Source: an uncultured Corynebacterium sp. (lineage in GTDB: Bacteria; Actinomycetota; Actinomycetes; Mycobacteriales; Mycobacteriaceae). From it: a stretch of 64,000 nucleotides of DNA. The notes under the pieces are model-generated. The model did no database searches, was not told the DNA's origin, and saw only the letters and a list, made by a program, of their open reading frames with translations. Numbering within the stretch: the first letter of the stretch is position 1; each line of letters begins with the position of its first letter. Where the stretch lies: assembly GCF_946223165.1 (NCBI RefSeq), contig NZ_CAMIBP010000010.1, forward strand, positions 15,652 through 79,651. The letters are read 5' to 3'. The position numbers and the translations under genes are program-made. Below, in pieces: positions 7,953 to 16,211 of the stretch.

Positions 7953-9197
7953 ATGAATACCGGAATGATTGTGAGCTTCGTGGCCGGCGTGGTGGTGTGC
8001 GCGCTGGCCATTCCGCTGTGGCGGTGGTTCAAGGAGCGCTACGAGCGCACGCGCGGTGCCAACGGTGAGGACGACAACCGCGTGAACACCATTAGTCAGG
8101 TTCTTCACCTCGCGGTCCAGGGCTCTCCCACGGGCGCGCTCGTCGTCGACAACCAGGGTGACGTCATCTTGTCCAATCGTTCGGCGCATGAGATGCAACT
8201 GGTGCACGATCGCAGCGTCAACCCGGACGTGTGGAAGATCGCGCAAGAGGTCTTCGAGGACAAGGAGGACCGCACCCTCGACCTCAAGATTGCCAAGCGC
8301 CGCACGGGCAACCGCGTGACCCAGGTTCAGGCGGTTCTCAAGCCGCTGTCGCTCACCGATGATCGCTTCGTCATCGTCTACGGCACGGATGAGTCGGAAT
8401 CCGTGCGCATGGAGGCCGCCCGCCGCGACTTCGTAGCGAACGTCTCGCACGAGCTCAAGACGCCGGTGGGCGGCATCGCCCTGCTGGCGGAGGCGCTCCT
8501 GGAGGACCCGGGTGACGCGGAGCACGTTACCTACTTCGGCACCCGCGTGCAGAAGGAAGCCGCGCGCATGACCAACATGGTCAACGAGCTCATCGCGCTG
8601 TCCAAGCTGCAGGGCGCGGAGCGCCTGCCGGAGATGGAGCCGGTTCCAGTGGACGACATCGTCGACGAGGCCATCTCCCGCAACCAGCTGGGCGCGGACG
8701 CGCATGACATTCAGCTCACCCGAGGCGCCTCGTCGGGCCAGCTGGTCATGGGGGACAAGGCGCTGCTCGTCACGGCGGTGTCCAACCTCATTTCTAACGC
8801 CATCAACTACTCGCCGGATGCCTCCACAGTGTCCATCTCGCAAAAGGTCGTCGGCGCGGACGGGCGCGACATCGTGCTCATCCGCGTCACCGACCGCGGC
8901 GTGGGCATCGCGCCGGAGGACCAGAAGCGCGTCTTCGAACGCTTCTTCCGCGTGGACAAGGCTCGTTCCCGCCACACCGGCGGCACGGGTCTGGGGCTAT
9001 CCATCGTCAAGCACGTCGTGGCCAACCACGGCGGCAATATTAAGCTGTGGTCGCGCCCGGGCACGGGCTCGACGTTCACCATCGAACTGCCTATTTATCA
9101 TGGACAAAAGCCTGCGGCGTCTGCGCCGAGGTTGGATAATGACACTAGTGCCGCCACGCGTGCCACGGTGTTACGCAGAAAGGACAAAGCATCATGA
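7953..9197 (+). CDS. senX3: Sensor histidine kinase SenX3
   Basis: A 414-residue membrane-bound sensor kinase of the phosphate-responsive SenX3-RegX3 system. One N-terminal hydrophobic segment (residues 5-24) is followed by a PAS-like region (about 50-145). The phosphoacceptor block FVANVSHELKTP has His166. The ATPase domain shows the N box (NLISNAINYSP), the G1 box (DRGVGIAPED) and the G2 box (GGTGLGLSI). In mycobacteria the kinase responds to phosphate limitation through the Pst system; the same role here is inference. The stop codon overlaps the regX3 start (ATGA), so the two are translationally coupled. Confidence 0.94.
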   Translation: MNTGMIVSFVAGVVVCALAIPLWRWFKERYERTRGANGEDDNRVNTISQVLHLAVQGSPTGALVVDNQGDVILSNRSAHEMQLVHDRSVNPDVWKIAQEVFEDKEDRTLDLKIAKRRTGNRVTQVQAVLKPLSLTDDRFVIVYGTDESESVRMEAARRDFVANVSHELKTPVGGIALLAEALLEDPGDAEHVTYFGTRVQKEAARMTNMVNELIALSKLQGAERLPEMEPVPVDDIVDEAISRNQLGADAHDIQLTRGASSGQLVMGDKALLVTAVSNLISNAINYSPDASTVSISQKVVGADGRDIVLIRVTDRGVGIAPEDQKRVFERFFRVDKARSRHTGGTGLGLSIVKHVVANHGGNIKLWSRPGTGSTFTIELPIYHGQKPAASAPRLDNDTSAATRATVLRRKDKAS

Positions 9198-9901
9198 CCA
9201 CCATTCTCATCGTTGAAGACGAAGAATCGTTGGCCGATCCGCTGGCATTCCTCCTGCGTAAGGAGGGCTTCGAGGTCGTGGTCGCGAACGACGGCCCCAC
9301 GGCGCTCACGGAGTTTGGCGCCCATGACATCGACATCGTCCTGCTCGACCTCATGCTGCCGGGCATGTCCGGCACCGACGTGTGCAAGGAGCTGCGCGCG
9401 CAGTCGTCCGTGCCCATCATCATGGTGACCGCGCGGGACTCCGAGATCGATAAGGTCGTCGGCCTCGAGCTGGGGGCGGATGACTACGTCACCAAGCCGT
9501 ACTCCTCCCGTGAGCTCATCGCCCGCATCCGTGCGGTGCTGCGCCGCGGCGGCGAGGCGGCATCGGCAGCGTCCGTGGCGGAGGATGACGACTATGACGA
9601 GCAGATCCTCGAGGGCGGCCGCGTGCGCATGGACGTCGAGCGCCACACCGTCTGCGTGGATGGTGAGACCGTCTCCATGCCGCTCAAGGAGTTCGACCTC
9701 CTCGAGTACCTGCTGCGCAATTCCGGGCGCGTGCTCACCCGCGGTCAGCTCATTGACCGCATCTGGGGCGCGGACTACGTGGGCGACACCAAGACGCTGG
9801 ACGTGCACGTCAAGCGCCTGCGTTCCAAGATTGAGGCGGAGCCTTCCCGCCCACAGCACCTGGTGACGGTGCGCGGCCTGGGCTACAAGTTCGAGGCTTA
9901 A
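9194..9901 (+). CDS. regX3: Response regulator RegX3
   Basis: A 235-residue OmpR/PhoB-type response regulator. The receiver domain spans residues 3-115, with acidic pocket VEDEES, phosphoacceptor Asp52 (VLLDLMLPG) and the lysine in TKPYS. The winged-helix DNA-binding domain spans about 135-233 (MPLKEFDLLEYLL ... TLDVHVKRLRSKIE). It should be phosphorylated by SenX3 and control phosphate-starvation genes. The neighbouring exopolyphosphatase-like gene at 10815 fits a phosphate theme. The ATG overlaps the senX3 stop by four bases. A strong terminator follows. Confidence 0.95.
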   Translation: MTTILIVEDEESLADPLAFLLRKEGFEVVVANDGPTALTEFGAHDIDIVLLDLMLPGMSGTDVCKELRAQSSVPIIMVTARDSEIDKVVGLELGADDYVTKPYSSRELIARIRAVLRRGGEAASAASVAEDDDYDEQILEGGRVRMDVERHTVCVDGETVSMPLKEFDLLEYLLRNSGRVLTRGQLIDRIWGADYVGDTKTLDVHVKRLRSKIEAEPSRPQHLVTVRGLGYKFEA

Positions 9902-9914
9902 CGAGGCTTTAGGT

Positions 9915-10781
9915 TTAGCCGGCCGGGTGTGGGGTCAGCCCCAGCCCGGCTCTTTTTTCTAGGTGGGCCGCCAGAATGTCGTAAGACGCCTGGCCCATGA
10001 TGGCAATAAGCTCCGTGCGCTGCGAGACCCACAGCGGTTCCTCCGCGATGTGGCACGCCGGATCCCCGGAACAGTACCAGTCGAAGTCCTCGCCGCCGTT
10101 GCCCCAGCCGCGACGATCGTATTCGCCGATGGTGGTACGCAGGATTTCGACGCCGTCGGGGCGCTCCTCATAATCCTCGTAACGGCGCAGCGGCAGCTGC
10201 CAGCACACCTCGGGCTTGACTACGGTGAGCTCCTCGCCCTCCGCCATGGCCCACTGGTGCAGGGCGCAGCCCGCGCCCGTCGCCCAGCCCGCACGGTTGG
10301 CGAAGATGCAGGCGCCGTCCACGACGGGGGTCTTGAGCGCTGGTTCCGGCTCGCCGTCGTCGCCGTCCAGCTCGTCCCACACGAGCCAGGGCTCGACCTC
10401 GTCAGAATCCTCGGGGAAGTCAAACTCCCCCAGCACCTCGGCGCGGCGCTGCCAGTACATGGCGGGCATGCGGCGGACGGCATCGTACAGCTGGTCGCGG
10501 TCGGTCTCATCCGCCATGTAAGCGCCGTGCCCGCAGCAGCCGACGTCGGGATTTTCGCTGTCGATGCCGTGGCACCGCTCCGTCCCGAATTGGCAGGCGT
10601 AGTGCGACTCCAGCCACGTGAGATCCACGGAGAACACGTGCTCCGGGTCGTCCGGGTCTGTAAATTCCAGCCAGTCACGCGGGAAATCCGGCGCGACCTC
10701 GCGGCCGGCGGCAATCGACTTTCCGGCCGGTGAGCTGGCGGGGAAGCCGAGATTGACGGGGGCGGGTTTCGGGCGATTCAC
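9915..10781 (-). CDS. Conserved Cys-rich protein of unknown function
   Basis: A 288-residue cytosolic-looking protein with no signal peptide or membrane segment. It has a cysteine/histidine-rich pattern: ACQFGTERCHG, VGCCGHGAYM, ACIFANRAG, GCALHQWAM, CWQLPLRR and WYCSGDPACH. This arrangement suggests bound metal, possibly zinc or an Fe-S centre. It resembles the DUF3109/YkgJ-like cysteine-cluster proteins, but I cannot confirm the family. The gene is convergent with regX3. Its last codons overlap the left arm of the regX3 terminator. It is divergent from the Ppx-like gene, with only 33 bases between the starts. Confidence 0.72.
   Translation of the reverse strand: MNRPKPAPVNLGFPASSPAGKSIAAGREVAPDFPRDWLEFTDPDDPEHVFSVDLTWLESHYACQFGTERCHGIDSENPDVGCCGHGAYMADETDRDQLYDAVRRMPAMYWQRRAEVLGEFDFPEDSDEVEPWLVWDELDGDDGEPEPALKTPVVDGACIFANRAGWATGAGCALHQWAMAEGEELTVVKPEVCWQLPLRRYEDYEERPDGVEILRTTIGEYDRRGWGNGGEDFDWYCSGDPACHIAEEPLWVSQRTELIAIMGQASYDILAAHLEKRAGLGLTPHPAG
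9922..9957 (+). terminator. Intrinsic terminator of regX3
   Basis: GCCGGG-TGT-GGGG pairs with CCCC-AG-CCCGGC around a four-base loop and is followed by TCTTTTTT. The left arm lies inside the end of the convergent gene 9915-10781. Confidence 0.85.
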
Positions 10782-10814
10782 ACTAAACCACCGTAGACCT
10801 ACTACTCTGTATGT

Positions 10815-11756
10815 GTGCGATTAGGTGTATTAGATGTGGGAAGTAATACCGTCCACCTCGTGGCCGTTGATGCCACGGTGGGCGGTCGCCCGACCCCGAT
10901 GAGCGACTGGAAGACGCCGCTGCGTCTGGTGGAGCAGACTGACAAAGCTGGTGCCATCCACGACGAGGGCTTGAAGAAGCTCATTTCCGCAGTCCAGGAA
11001 GCCTCCGACCTGGGCACAAAACTCGGTTGCGACGAATTTCTGCCCATCGCTACCTCCGCGGTGCGTTCGGCGACGAACTCCGAGTATGTGCTCGATGAGG
11101 TGGAGAAGCATACCGGCGTGCGCCTGGAGATCCTCTCCGGCAAGGACGAGGCCCGCCTGACCTTCCTGGCCGTGCGCCGCTGGTACGGCTGGTCCGCCGG
11201 CCGCATCACCAACCTCGATATCGGCGGCGGCTCCCTGGAGATGTCCACCGGCACGGACGAGGAGCCGGACATGGCGTTCTCCCTCGACCTCGGCGCCGGC
11301 CGCTTGACCCACAACTGGTTTGAGACGGATCCGCCGTCGAAGAAGGACGTTAACGCCCTCCGCGACTTCATCGACGCCGAGCTGGCCGAGCCTGCCGAGG
11401 CCATGCGGTCCGTCGGTGAGGCCCGCCTGGCGGTGGGCACGTCCAAGACCTTCCGTTCCCTGGCTCGCCTCACGGGTGCGGCGCCGTCCTCGGCTGGACC
11501 TTTTGTGACGCGTACTCTCACGGCGCCGGGTTTGCGCCAGCTCATTTCGTTCATCTCCCGCATGACAGCGGCTGACAGAGCGGACCTTGAGGGTGTAAGT
11601 TCTACGAGATCCCATCAGATCGTGGCCGGCGCCCTCGTGGCGGAGGCGACGATGCGCGCGCTGGGGCTGGAAAAGCTGGAAATCTGCCCGTGGGCCCTGC
11701 GTGAGGGCGTGATTCTGCGCCGCTTGGACAAGGGCCTAGATAAGGAAATGGTTTAA
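10815..11756 (+). CDS. Ppx/GppA phosphatase (exopolyphosphatase-like)
   Basis: A 313-residue member of the ASKHA exopolyphosphatase/pppGpp phosphatase family. The phosphate-1 loop LDVGSNTVHLV is at residues 6-16 and the second glycine loop NLDIGGGSLEMS at about 133-144. The length is that of the short actinobacterial Ppx form without an HD domain, resembling C. glutamicum Ppx2. It would degrade polyphosphate from the end, releasing phosphate, which fits its place beside senX3-regX3. The start codon is GTG, with TACTCT (10803-10808) six bases upstream, suggesting a leaderless transcript. The next gene begins three bases after the stop. Confidence 0.88.
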   Translation: MRLGVLDVGSNTVHLVAVDATVGGRPTPMSDWKTPLRLVEQTDKAGAIHDEGLKKLISAVQEASDLGTKLGCDEFLPIATSAVRSATNSEYVLDEVEKHTGVRLEILSGKDEARLTFLAVRRWYGWSAGRITNLDIGGGSLEMSTGTDEEPDMAFSLDLGAGRLTHNWFETDPPSKKDVNALRDFIDAELAEPAEAMRSVGEARLAVGTSKTFRSLARLTGAAPSSAGPFVTRTLTAPGLRQLISFISRMTAADRADLEGVSSTRSHQIVAGALVAEATMRALGLEKLEICPWALREGVILRRLDKGLDKEMV

Positions 11757-11759
11757 GGA

Positions 11760-12866
11760 ATGGCTGAAGAGAAGCAATTGACCGTTGCGGAGCTGCTGGC
11801 CCGCAACGCGAAGGAGCGCGCCGCCAAGGGCGGCTCCGGCGACTCTGAGGGCGGGGCCCCGCGCCGCCGGCGCCGCCGCAGCCTCGAGGACGGCGGCGTC
11901 TCCGTTGCTGAGCTCACCGGCTCCCTGTCGAAGGTGGAGGCCACCCCGGCGCAGGCGAAGCACTCCAACGTTGATATCGACGCCACTGCTCCTGTTATTC
12001 CCGCCCCCAAGCGTGAGGGCGACGAGGAGACCCAGGCCGCCGCCGCGCAGATTGCTGCCGATAAGAAGGCGCATGCTGCCGCTGGCGCGGCTGACAAGGC
12101 CGAAGCAGAGAAGGCCGAAGCCGACAAGCGCGCGGCCGAGCTGGCCAAGGCTGAGGAAATCAAGAAGGCGGAGTTCGCCCGCAAGGCGGAGGAAGCCAAG
12201 AAGCGCGCTGCGGAGGAGAAGGCGGCTGCGGAGAAGCAGGCTGCTGCCGACGCCGAGGCACAACGTGCGCAGGCAGACGAGCCGAAGTCCCCGTCCTCCG
12301 ACGATACGACCGTCATCAAGAAGGTTGACGACGCCCCGGCGGCCGAGTCCCCCGAGAAAAACGTCGATAAGAACGCCGATAAGACTGCAGACAAGTCCGA
12401 CGACGACACCACGGTCATCCCCGCCGTCGGTACCGCGGCTGCTGCTGGTGCAGTCGGCGCCGCTGGGGCTGCTGCGGTCAAGGGCGGCGACAAGGATGCC
12501 GTGGGCAAGGATGCCGACGCTGACGATGCCGCCACCGGCGAGCTGGAGGCCGTGCAGGCCGACGTCGCCGAGGACGCAGCCATCGCCGAGGATGTCGACG
12601 AGGATGAGGAGGGCGCTAAGCTCAACCCCGTCTCCGTCGTGCTGCTGGCACTCATCGGCATCGTGCTCGGCGCCATTGTGTTCAAGGGCTTTGAGATTCT
12701 CTGGGGCAGCATCAGCCGCCCCGTGGTGATCGTGCTGGCCGTGGCCGTCACGGCCATCATGGCGGGCGTCGTCCACGCCCTGCGCACTGAGCGTGACCGC
12801 GCCAGCATGCTGCTGGCCGCCATTGTGGGCCTGTTGCTTACCTTTGGCCCGCTGCTGCTGGTCTAG
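11760..12866 (+). CDS. Ala/Glu/Lys-rich protein with C-terminal membrane anchor
   Basis: A 368-residue protein with three parts. Residues 1-100 contain a basic patch (PRRRRRRS). Residues 100-260 are low-complexity Ala/Glu/Lys/Asp, probably coiled coil, with repeats such as KAEAEKAEADKRAAE and the paired phrases DDTTVIKKV and DDTTVIPAV. The last 80 residues carry three hydrophobic helices (from LNPVSVVLLALIGIV). It is likely a membrane protein with a long cytoplasmic stalk. A homologue between ppx and proC is part of the corynebacterial gene order as I remember it; no function is assigned. The TTVI phrases resemble threonine sites of Ser/Thr kinase targets, which is speculative. It is probably co-transcribed with the Ppx-like gene. 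Confidence 0.8.
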   Translation: MAEEKQLTVAELLARNAKERAAKGGSGDSEGGAPRRRRRRSLEDGGVSVAELTGSLSKVEATPAQAKHSNVDIDATAPVIPAPKREGDEETQAAAAQIAADKKAHAAAGAADKAEAEKAEADKRAAELAKAEEIKKAEFARKAEEAKKRAAEEKAAAEKQAAADAEAQRAQADEPKSPSSDDTTVIKKVDDAPAAESPEKNVDKNADKTADKSDDDTTVIPAVGTAAAAGAVGAAGAAAVKGGDKDAVGKDADADDAATGELEAVQADVAEDAAIAEDVDEDEEGAKLNPVSVVLLALIGIVLGAIVFKGFEILWGSISRPVVIVLAVAVTAIMAGVVHALRTERDRASMLLAAIVGLLLTFGPLLLV

Positions 12867-12887
12867 CCGCTACACAGCGCAGAGTCC

Positions 12888-12919
12888 ATCCCCGTCGGTT
12901 ATCCGGCGGGGATTGTTCT
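12888..12919 (+). terminator. Intrinsic terminator after the coiled-coil membrane protein gene
   Basis: ATCCCCG (12888-12894) pairs exactly with CGGGGAT (12907-12913), followed by TGTTCT. The T-run is short, so strength is uncertain. Confidence 0.6.
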
Positions 12920-12962
12920 GTCTGCGCCCTGCGGGTGGGGCGCGGGTTGTAGGGTGGGGCGC

Positions 12963-13751
12963 ATGACAAAGATTGCAGTTCTTGGCGGCGGAAAAATTGG
13001 CGAGGCCCTCATTGCGGGCCTGAAGAAGGCGGGGCACGGGGACATCACCGTGACCAACCGTCGCGCGGAGCGCCGCGCGGAGCTCGAGGGTGCCTACGGT
13101 ATCGCCACGACGGGCGATAACGCCGTCGCCGTGGACGGCGCGGACGTCGTATTCCTGTGCGTGAAGCCCTACGCCATTGTGGACGTCCTGAGTGAGGTGG
13201 CGGCATCGTTGGCGCCGGAGGCGTTGGTGGTCTCCCTCGCCGCCGGAGTGCGGCTCAGTGCGCTTGAAGAGGCCTCGCAAGGCCGCGCGGCGGTCCGCGT
13301 CATGCCGAATACCCCGATGCTGCTCGGGCGTGGCATGAGCATCGTCGTTCCGGGGGCTGGGGCAAGCGCGGAGCAGGTGGCCCTCGTTCACGAGCTCATG
13401 GGCGCGGTGGGGCAGACCGTTGAGGTGGCGGAGAAGGATATAGACGCCGCGACGGCTATCTCTGGGTCGTCGCCGGCGTATTACTACCTTATGACTGAGG
13501 CGCTCATCGACGCGGGCGTGCAGCTGGGGCTGACCCGCGATGTGGCCACGCAGTTGGCTACGCAGGCGGCGGCCGGTTCGGGCGAGATGCTCGTGAGCTC
13601 AGGGGATGATCCGGCGGCTCTGCGGGCGAATGTAACGTCGCCCGGCGGCACCACGGCGGCGGCCATTCGCGAGCTCGAGGAATCCGGTCTGCGCGGGGCT
13701 TTCTACCGCGCGGCGCAGGCGTGCGCGGATCGTTCGGCCGAGTTGGGATAG
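12963..13751 (+). CDS. proC: Pyrroline-5-carboxylate reductase
   Basis: A 262-residue enzyme of the last proline biosynthesis step, reducing pyrroline-5-carboxylate with NAD(P)H. The N-terminal Rossmann motif is AVLGGGKIGEALI (residues 5-17). The central region has the P5C reductase blocks VMPNTPMLLGRG and AISGSSPAYYYLM, and the C-terminus has DDPAALRANVTSPGGTT. I chose the ATG at 12963, not the upstream in-frame GTG at 12954. It matches the family N-terminus, and TAGGGT (12950-12955) lies seven bases before it, which suggests a leaderless transcript. Confidence 0.96.
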   Translation: MTKIAVLGGGKIGEALIAGLKKAGHGDITVTNRRAERRAELEGAYGIATTGDNAVAVDGADVVFLCVKPYAIVDVLSEVAASLAPEALVVSLAAGVRLSALEEASQGRAAVRVMPNTPMLLGRGMSIVVPGAGASAEQVALVHELMGAVGQTVEVAEKDIDAATAISGSSPAYYYLMTEALIDAGVQLGLTRDVATQLATQAAAGSGEMLVSSGDDPAALRANVTSPGGTTAAAIRELEESGLRGAFYRAAQACADRSAELG

Positions 13752-13766
13752 CCTGTGACACCGATC

Positions 13767-13793
13767 GCACTACCCCCTGTGTGGGGGTAGTGC
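13767..13793 (+). terminator. Perfect 11-bp hairpin after proC
   Basis: GCACTACCCCC (13767-13777) and GGGGGTAGTGC (13783-13793) form an exact stem with a TGTGT loop, 15 bases after the proC stop. There is no T-run, so it may be a Rho-assisted terminator, an mRNA 3' stabiliser or a protein site. The rest of 13752-13998 shows no convincing gene. Confidence 0.55.
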
Positions 13794-13998
13794 GCCTCAA
13801 GTGAGACTTGAGGGACGAAAAGGTATTCCAGCGCCTAACGGGGTGTCGTTGTGTCTGTGGGGAAATTTTTTAGCTTTGGTTGAACTGATAAGTCGCAATA
13901 GTCACAGGTTTCACGCTAGGCTAGTTCCAGCACGTGCGTGTACGTCCTGCAGGAGGGGAAGCCTTGCAGCGCGCCACGAGCTGAAGGGTTAATTAACT

Positions 13999-14187
13999 AT
14001 GGCTAATGAAGATAAGGGAACCTTCCTGACCATCGCCGAGGTCGCGGAGATTATGCGCGTCTCAAAGATGACTGTCTACCGTTTGGTTCACGCCGGTGAG
14101 ATGCCGGCAGTGCGCGTGGGTCGCTCGTTTAGAGTCCATGAGTCTGCCGTTAATGAGTATCTCGAGGCTTCCGTCTACGGGGCCTAA
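13999..14187 (+). CDS. BldC-like MerR/excisionase-type DNA-binding protein
   Basis: A 62-residue single-domain protein with a MerR-like helix-turn-helix over residues 9-45 (FLTIAEVAEIMRVSKMTVYRLVHAGEMP, written here as the region, key helix VSKMTVYRLV) and a wing (AVRVGRSFRVHESAV). The size and sequence resemble BldC of streptomycetes, a developmental regulator that binds DNA as head-to-tail oligomers. The targets in this organism are unknown. It is flanked by a 247-bp gap upstream and a strong terminator downstream, so it is probably transcribed alone. Confidence 0.87.
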   Translation: MANEDKGTFLTIAEVAEIMRVSKMTVYRLVHAGEMPAVRVGRSFRVHESAVNEYLEASVYGA

Positions 14188-14206
14188 GGTTCCTAGCGTC
14201 GGAGGA

Positions 14207-14239
14207 GGGCGCCTGTCGCGACAGCGGTGGGCGCCCTTT
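14207..14239 (+). terminator. Intrinsic terminator of the BldC-like gene
   Basis: GGGCGCC (14207-14213) pairs with GGCGCCC (14230-14236), followed by TTT. The inner TGTCGCGACA adds a second small stem. Confidence 0.7.
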
Positions 14240-14592
14240 CTCGTGCCTGCGGTCGCGCGGAACCTGCACAAGTGACAAAAAGTGGCCCGATTTTTCAAGA
14301 TCTTGGCGCTTTCTCGGCGGTTATGCACGTTGTGCCAGAGGCGGGTGCTCGTGGTTGCCTGTGGGGTACTGGGCCCCGTCGCGGCCCGTAGCGATTTTTA
14401 AGGCGTGGGGTGGGTGGGTAAGATGGACGGCATTCGTGTCGGCATACGCATGCCTGAGTGTTTGTGCGCGAAACCGGAAACGGAGTCGCGCGGGCGCAAA
14501 GAGTGCACCTTCGCAGCCCGGACCTTCACGGTCCCGGAAACCGGGCGGCGCCGGCAGGTTTAGTACGTACGTAACTTGAAAGGAGAACCGTC
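14240..14592 (+). other. Gene-free stretch with the presumed bS22 promoter and leader
   Basis: No credible protein gene lies here. AGTGGCCC near 14282 resembles the intergenic GGCCCACTTT motif seen elsewhere. TAAGAT (14419-14424) could be a -10 box, giving a leader of about 160 bases for the bS22 gene. Short inverted repeats around CCCGGACC...GGTCCCGG (about 14518-14535) could fold in that leader. A strong AAAGGAG ribosome site ends the stretch. Confidence 0.4.
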
Positions 14593-14694
14593 ATGGGTTC
14601 CGTTATTAAGAAGCGCCGCAAGCGCATGTCCAAGAAGAAGCACCGCAAGATGCTGCGCCGCACCCGCGTTCAGCGTCGCAAGCTTGGCAAGTAA
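14593..14694 (+). CDS. Small ribosomal protein bS22 (AURKAIP1/COX24-domain protein)
   Basis: A 33-residue, extremely basic protein that begins MGSVIKKRRKRMSKKKHRK and ends RRKLGK. About half of it is Lys or Arg. It matches, as I remember it, the mycobacterial protein found bound to the 30S subunit and named bS22, previously annotated as an AURKAIP1/COX24-domain protein. A good ribosome site (AAAGGAG) stands eight bases before the ATG, and a terminator follows at once. The gene is shorter than the cut-off of most gene finders and is easily missed. Confidence 0.92.
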   Translation: MGSVIKKRRKRMSKKKHRKMLRRTRVQRRKLGK

Positions 14695-14704
14695 ATAACA
14701 GAAA

Positions 14705-14736
14705 GGCACCTCGTCACTCGTGGCGGGGTGCTTTTT
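14705..14736 (+). terminator. Intrinsic terminator of bS22
   Basis: GGCACCTCGTCAC pairs imperfectly with GTGGCGGGGTGC and is followed by TTTTT. It sits four bases before the end of the convergent HAD gene and may serve both strands. Confidence 0.8.
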
Positions 14737-14739
14737 CCT

Positions 14740-15783
14740 TTAGTGCTTGAAGACCTTCCATCCGCCGTAGGAGAACACGGCGGTGGCCAGCGCGGGAAGT
14801 CCATAGGTGCGCACAGCCTTGCGCACGGAGCGGTAGTCGCGAATGAGCCAGCCGCGTTCCTCGGCGACATCGCGCAGCTTGGAGTCCGGGTTGATGGCCA
14901 CGGCGGTGCCCACCATGGACAACATGGGAACGTCGTTGAAGGAATCGGAATAGGCGGTGCAGCGCTCGAGGTTGAGGCCCTCCATGGTGGCCAGCGCCGC
15001 GACGGCGTGCTGCTTGCCGGGGCCGTGCAGGATGTCGCCCACGAGGCGGCCGGTGAATTTGCCGTCCTTGACTTCCGCCACGGTGCCGAGCGCGCCGGTA
15101 AAACCGAAGCGCTGCGCGAGGACCTGGGCGAGCTGGACAGGCGTGGCGGTGACCAGCCAGACCTGTTGGCCGGCGCCCAGGTGCATGTCCGCCAACTGTC
15201 GGGTGCCCGGGTAGGCCTTGTGCGCCATAGTGTCGTCCACGATGTCCTCGCACAGGCGGACCATCTCTTCGACGGAGCGGCCCTTGACGAACTCGAGGGC
15301 CTGTATGCGCCCTGCGGCAACGTCTTCGGCGTTCTCGCTGCCGGACAGGCGGAACTTGACCTGCTTCCATGCGATGGGGGCGATCTCGGAGAGCTTGAAA
15401 TACTTCCGGCGGAACAGTCCGATGGCGAAGACGATGAGGGACGAGCCCTGGATGAGGGTGTTGTCCACGTCGAAGAAGGCAGCGGCGCCGGCGTCCTGGG
15501 GGATGTCCGGGTCGGGCGCGGTGATGGTCTTGGCGCCGGCGGAGGCAAACGACCCCGCCACTGAGTCGACGCCGTTGGTGTAGGACTCCAGGTCGATGCC
15601 GAAGAGCTGCTCCACGGCCGCCGCGGCAGAGGCCTCACCCGCGGCGCGCTGGGCGTCATCGTCCAGCGGGGCCAGCGCGGTGGTCTCGAGGAAGTTGCGG
15701 AGGTTGCCGCGGCTGGCCGTCCAGTTGGCGAGGAAGTCGCGCGGGGAATCCGGCATGCTGGGCGGGGTGGGGGTGGCGGACAC
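14740..15783 (-). CDS. HAD-IB family hydrolase (SerB-like phosphatase)
   Basis: A 347-residue HAD-superfamily phosphatase. An N-terminal extension of about 95 residues precedes the HAD core. Motif I is FFDVDNTLI with nucleophile Asp105 and acid Asp107. Motif II is LVTATP. Motif III/IV is GKQHAVAAL and YSDSFNDVPML. A hydrophobic segment close to the C-terminus (LPALATAVFSYGG) may touch the membrane. The core resembles phosphoserine phosphatase and the HAD-IB proteins often fused to acyltransferases, but the substrate is unknown. The start is GTG at 15783 with TAGGAG upstream. It is divergent from the glutaredoxin-like gene. Confidence 0.86.
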   Translation of the reverse strand: MSATPTPPSMPDSPRDFLANWTASRGNLRNFLETTALAPLDDDAQRAAGEASAAAAVEQLFGIDLESYTNGVDSVAGSFASAGAKTITAPDPDIPQDAGAAAFFDVDNTLIQGSSLIVFAIGLFRRKYFKLSEIAPIAWKQVKFRLSGSENAEDVAAGRIQALEFVKGRSVEEMVRLCEDIVDDTMAHKAYPGTRQLADMHLGAGQQVWLVTATPVQLAQVLAQRFGFTGALGTVAEVKDGKFTGRLVGDILHGPGKQHAVAALATMEGLNLERCTAYSDSFNDVPMLSMVGTAVAINPDSKLRDVAEERGWLIRDYRSVRKAVRTYGLPALATAVFSYGGWKVFKH

Positions 15784-15840
15784 AGGGGCTCCTAGAAGAC
15801 GCGGGTAACGTGTCCATAATATGCGCGAAGAGGAGAAAAC

Positions 15841-16089
15841 ATGCGGCAGGTAGAACTAATGGTGCGTACCACGTGTGGATCGTGCACGCGCGTGCGCGAA
15901 CAGATCACCCCCGTCGTCCACGCGGCAGGCGCGGAGCTGATTGTGCGCACCGTTGATGACGATGTGGAACTCAACGCGGAGTTTGGGGATCGCGTTCCCG
16001 TCGTCGTCATCGATGGTGAGGAGTTTGCCTGCTGGGAAGTGGATAACGATGAGTTGGCGGCCGAATTATCTCGGTCATCTCACACTTAG
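15841..16089 (+). CDS. Glutaredoxin-like thioredoxin-fold protein (DUF836 type)
   Basis: An 82-residue small thioredoxin-fold protein. The redox motif C-G-S-C lies at residues 12-15, right after the first beta strand, and VPVVVIDG supplies the cis-proline strand. It ends with an acidic helix. It probably works as a thiol-disulfide oxidoreductase in the cytosol; its partner is unknown, although mycothiol-linked reduction is plausible in this genus. It lies between the HAD gene and hemA. A short GCCCAC/GTGGGC inverted repeat spans its stop codon and the next promoter. Confidence 0.82.
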   Translation: MRQVELMVRTTCGSCTRVREQITPVVHAAGAELIVRTVDDDVELNAEFGDRVPVVVIDGEEFACWEVDNDELAAELSRSSHT

Positions 16090-16099
16090 CCCACCCTTA

Positions 16100-16129
16100 T
16101 TGTGGGCAACCGTACAGGCGTTGTATTAG
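16100..16129 (+). promoter_or_regulatory. Presumed hemA promoter
   Basis: TTGTGG (16100-16105) and TATTAG (16124-16129) are 18 bases apart, about 80 bases before the hemA start. GTGGGC of the -35 region is the right arm of a 6-bp inverted repeat with 16089-16094. Confidence 0.45.
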
Positions 16130-16211
16130 TCTTTTGGTTGATTTTTGTCATCCATTGGTTTGAGACCGGGTGGCCGGCCGGCTGGGCGGCTTCCGTGAGA
16201 GAGGAATGTGC

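Noticed and set aside
13801..13992. Open frame of 63 codons before the BldC-like gene, GTG start
   Set aside because: No ribosome site, no family resemblance, and it runs through the promoter region; treated as chance.
14355..14579. 74-codon frame upstream of bS22
   Set aside because: Composition is Arg/Ser/Pro-rich noise and it occupies the presumed leader of bS22.
16089..16107. Terminator for the glutaredoxin-like gene (GCCCAC/GTGGGC)
   Set aside because: Only six pairs, no T-run, and it overlaps the presumed hemA -35 box; noted only in the promoter entry.
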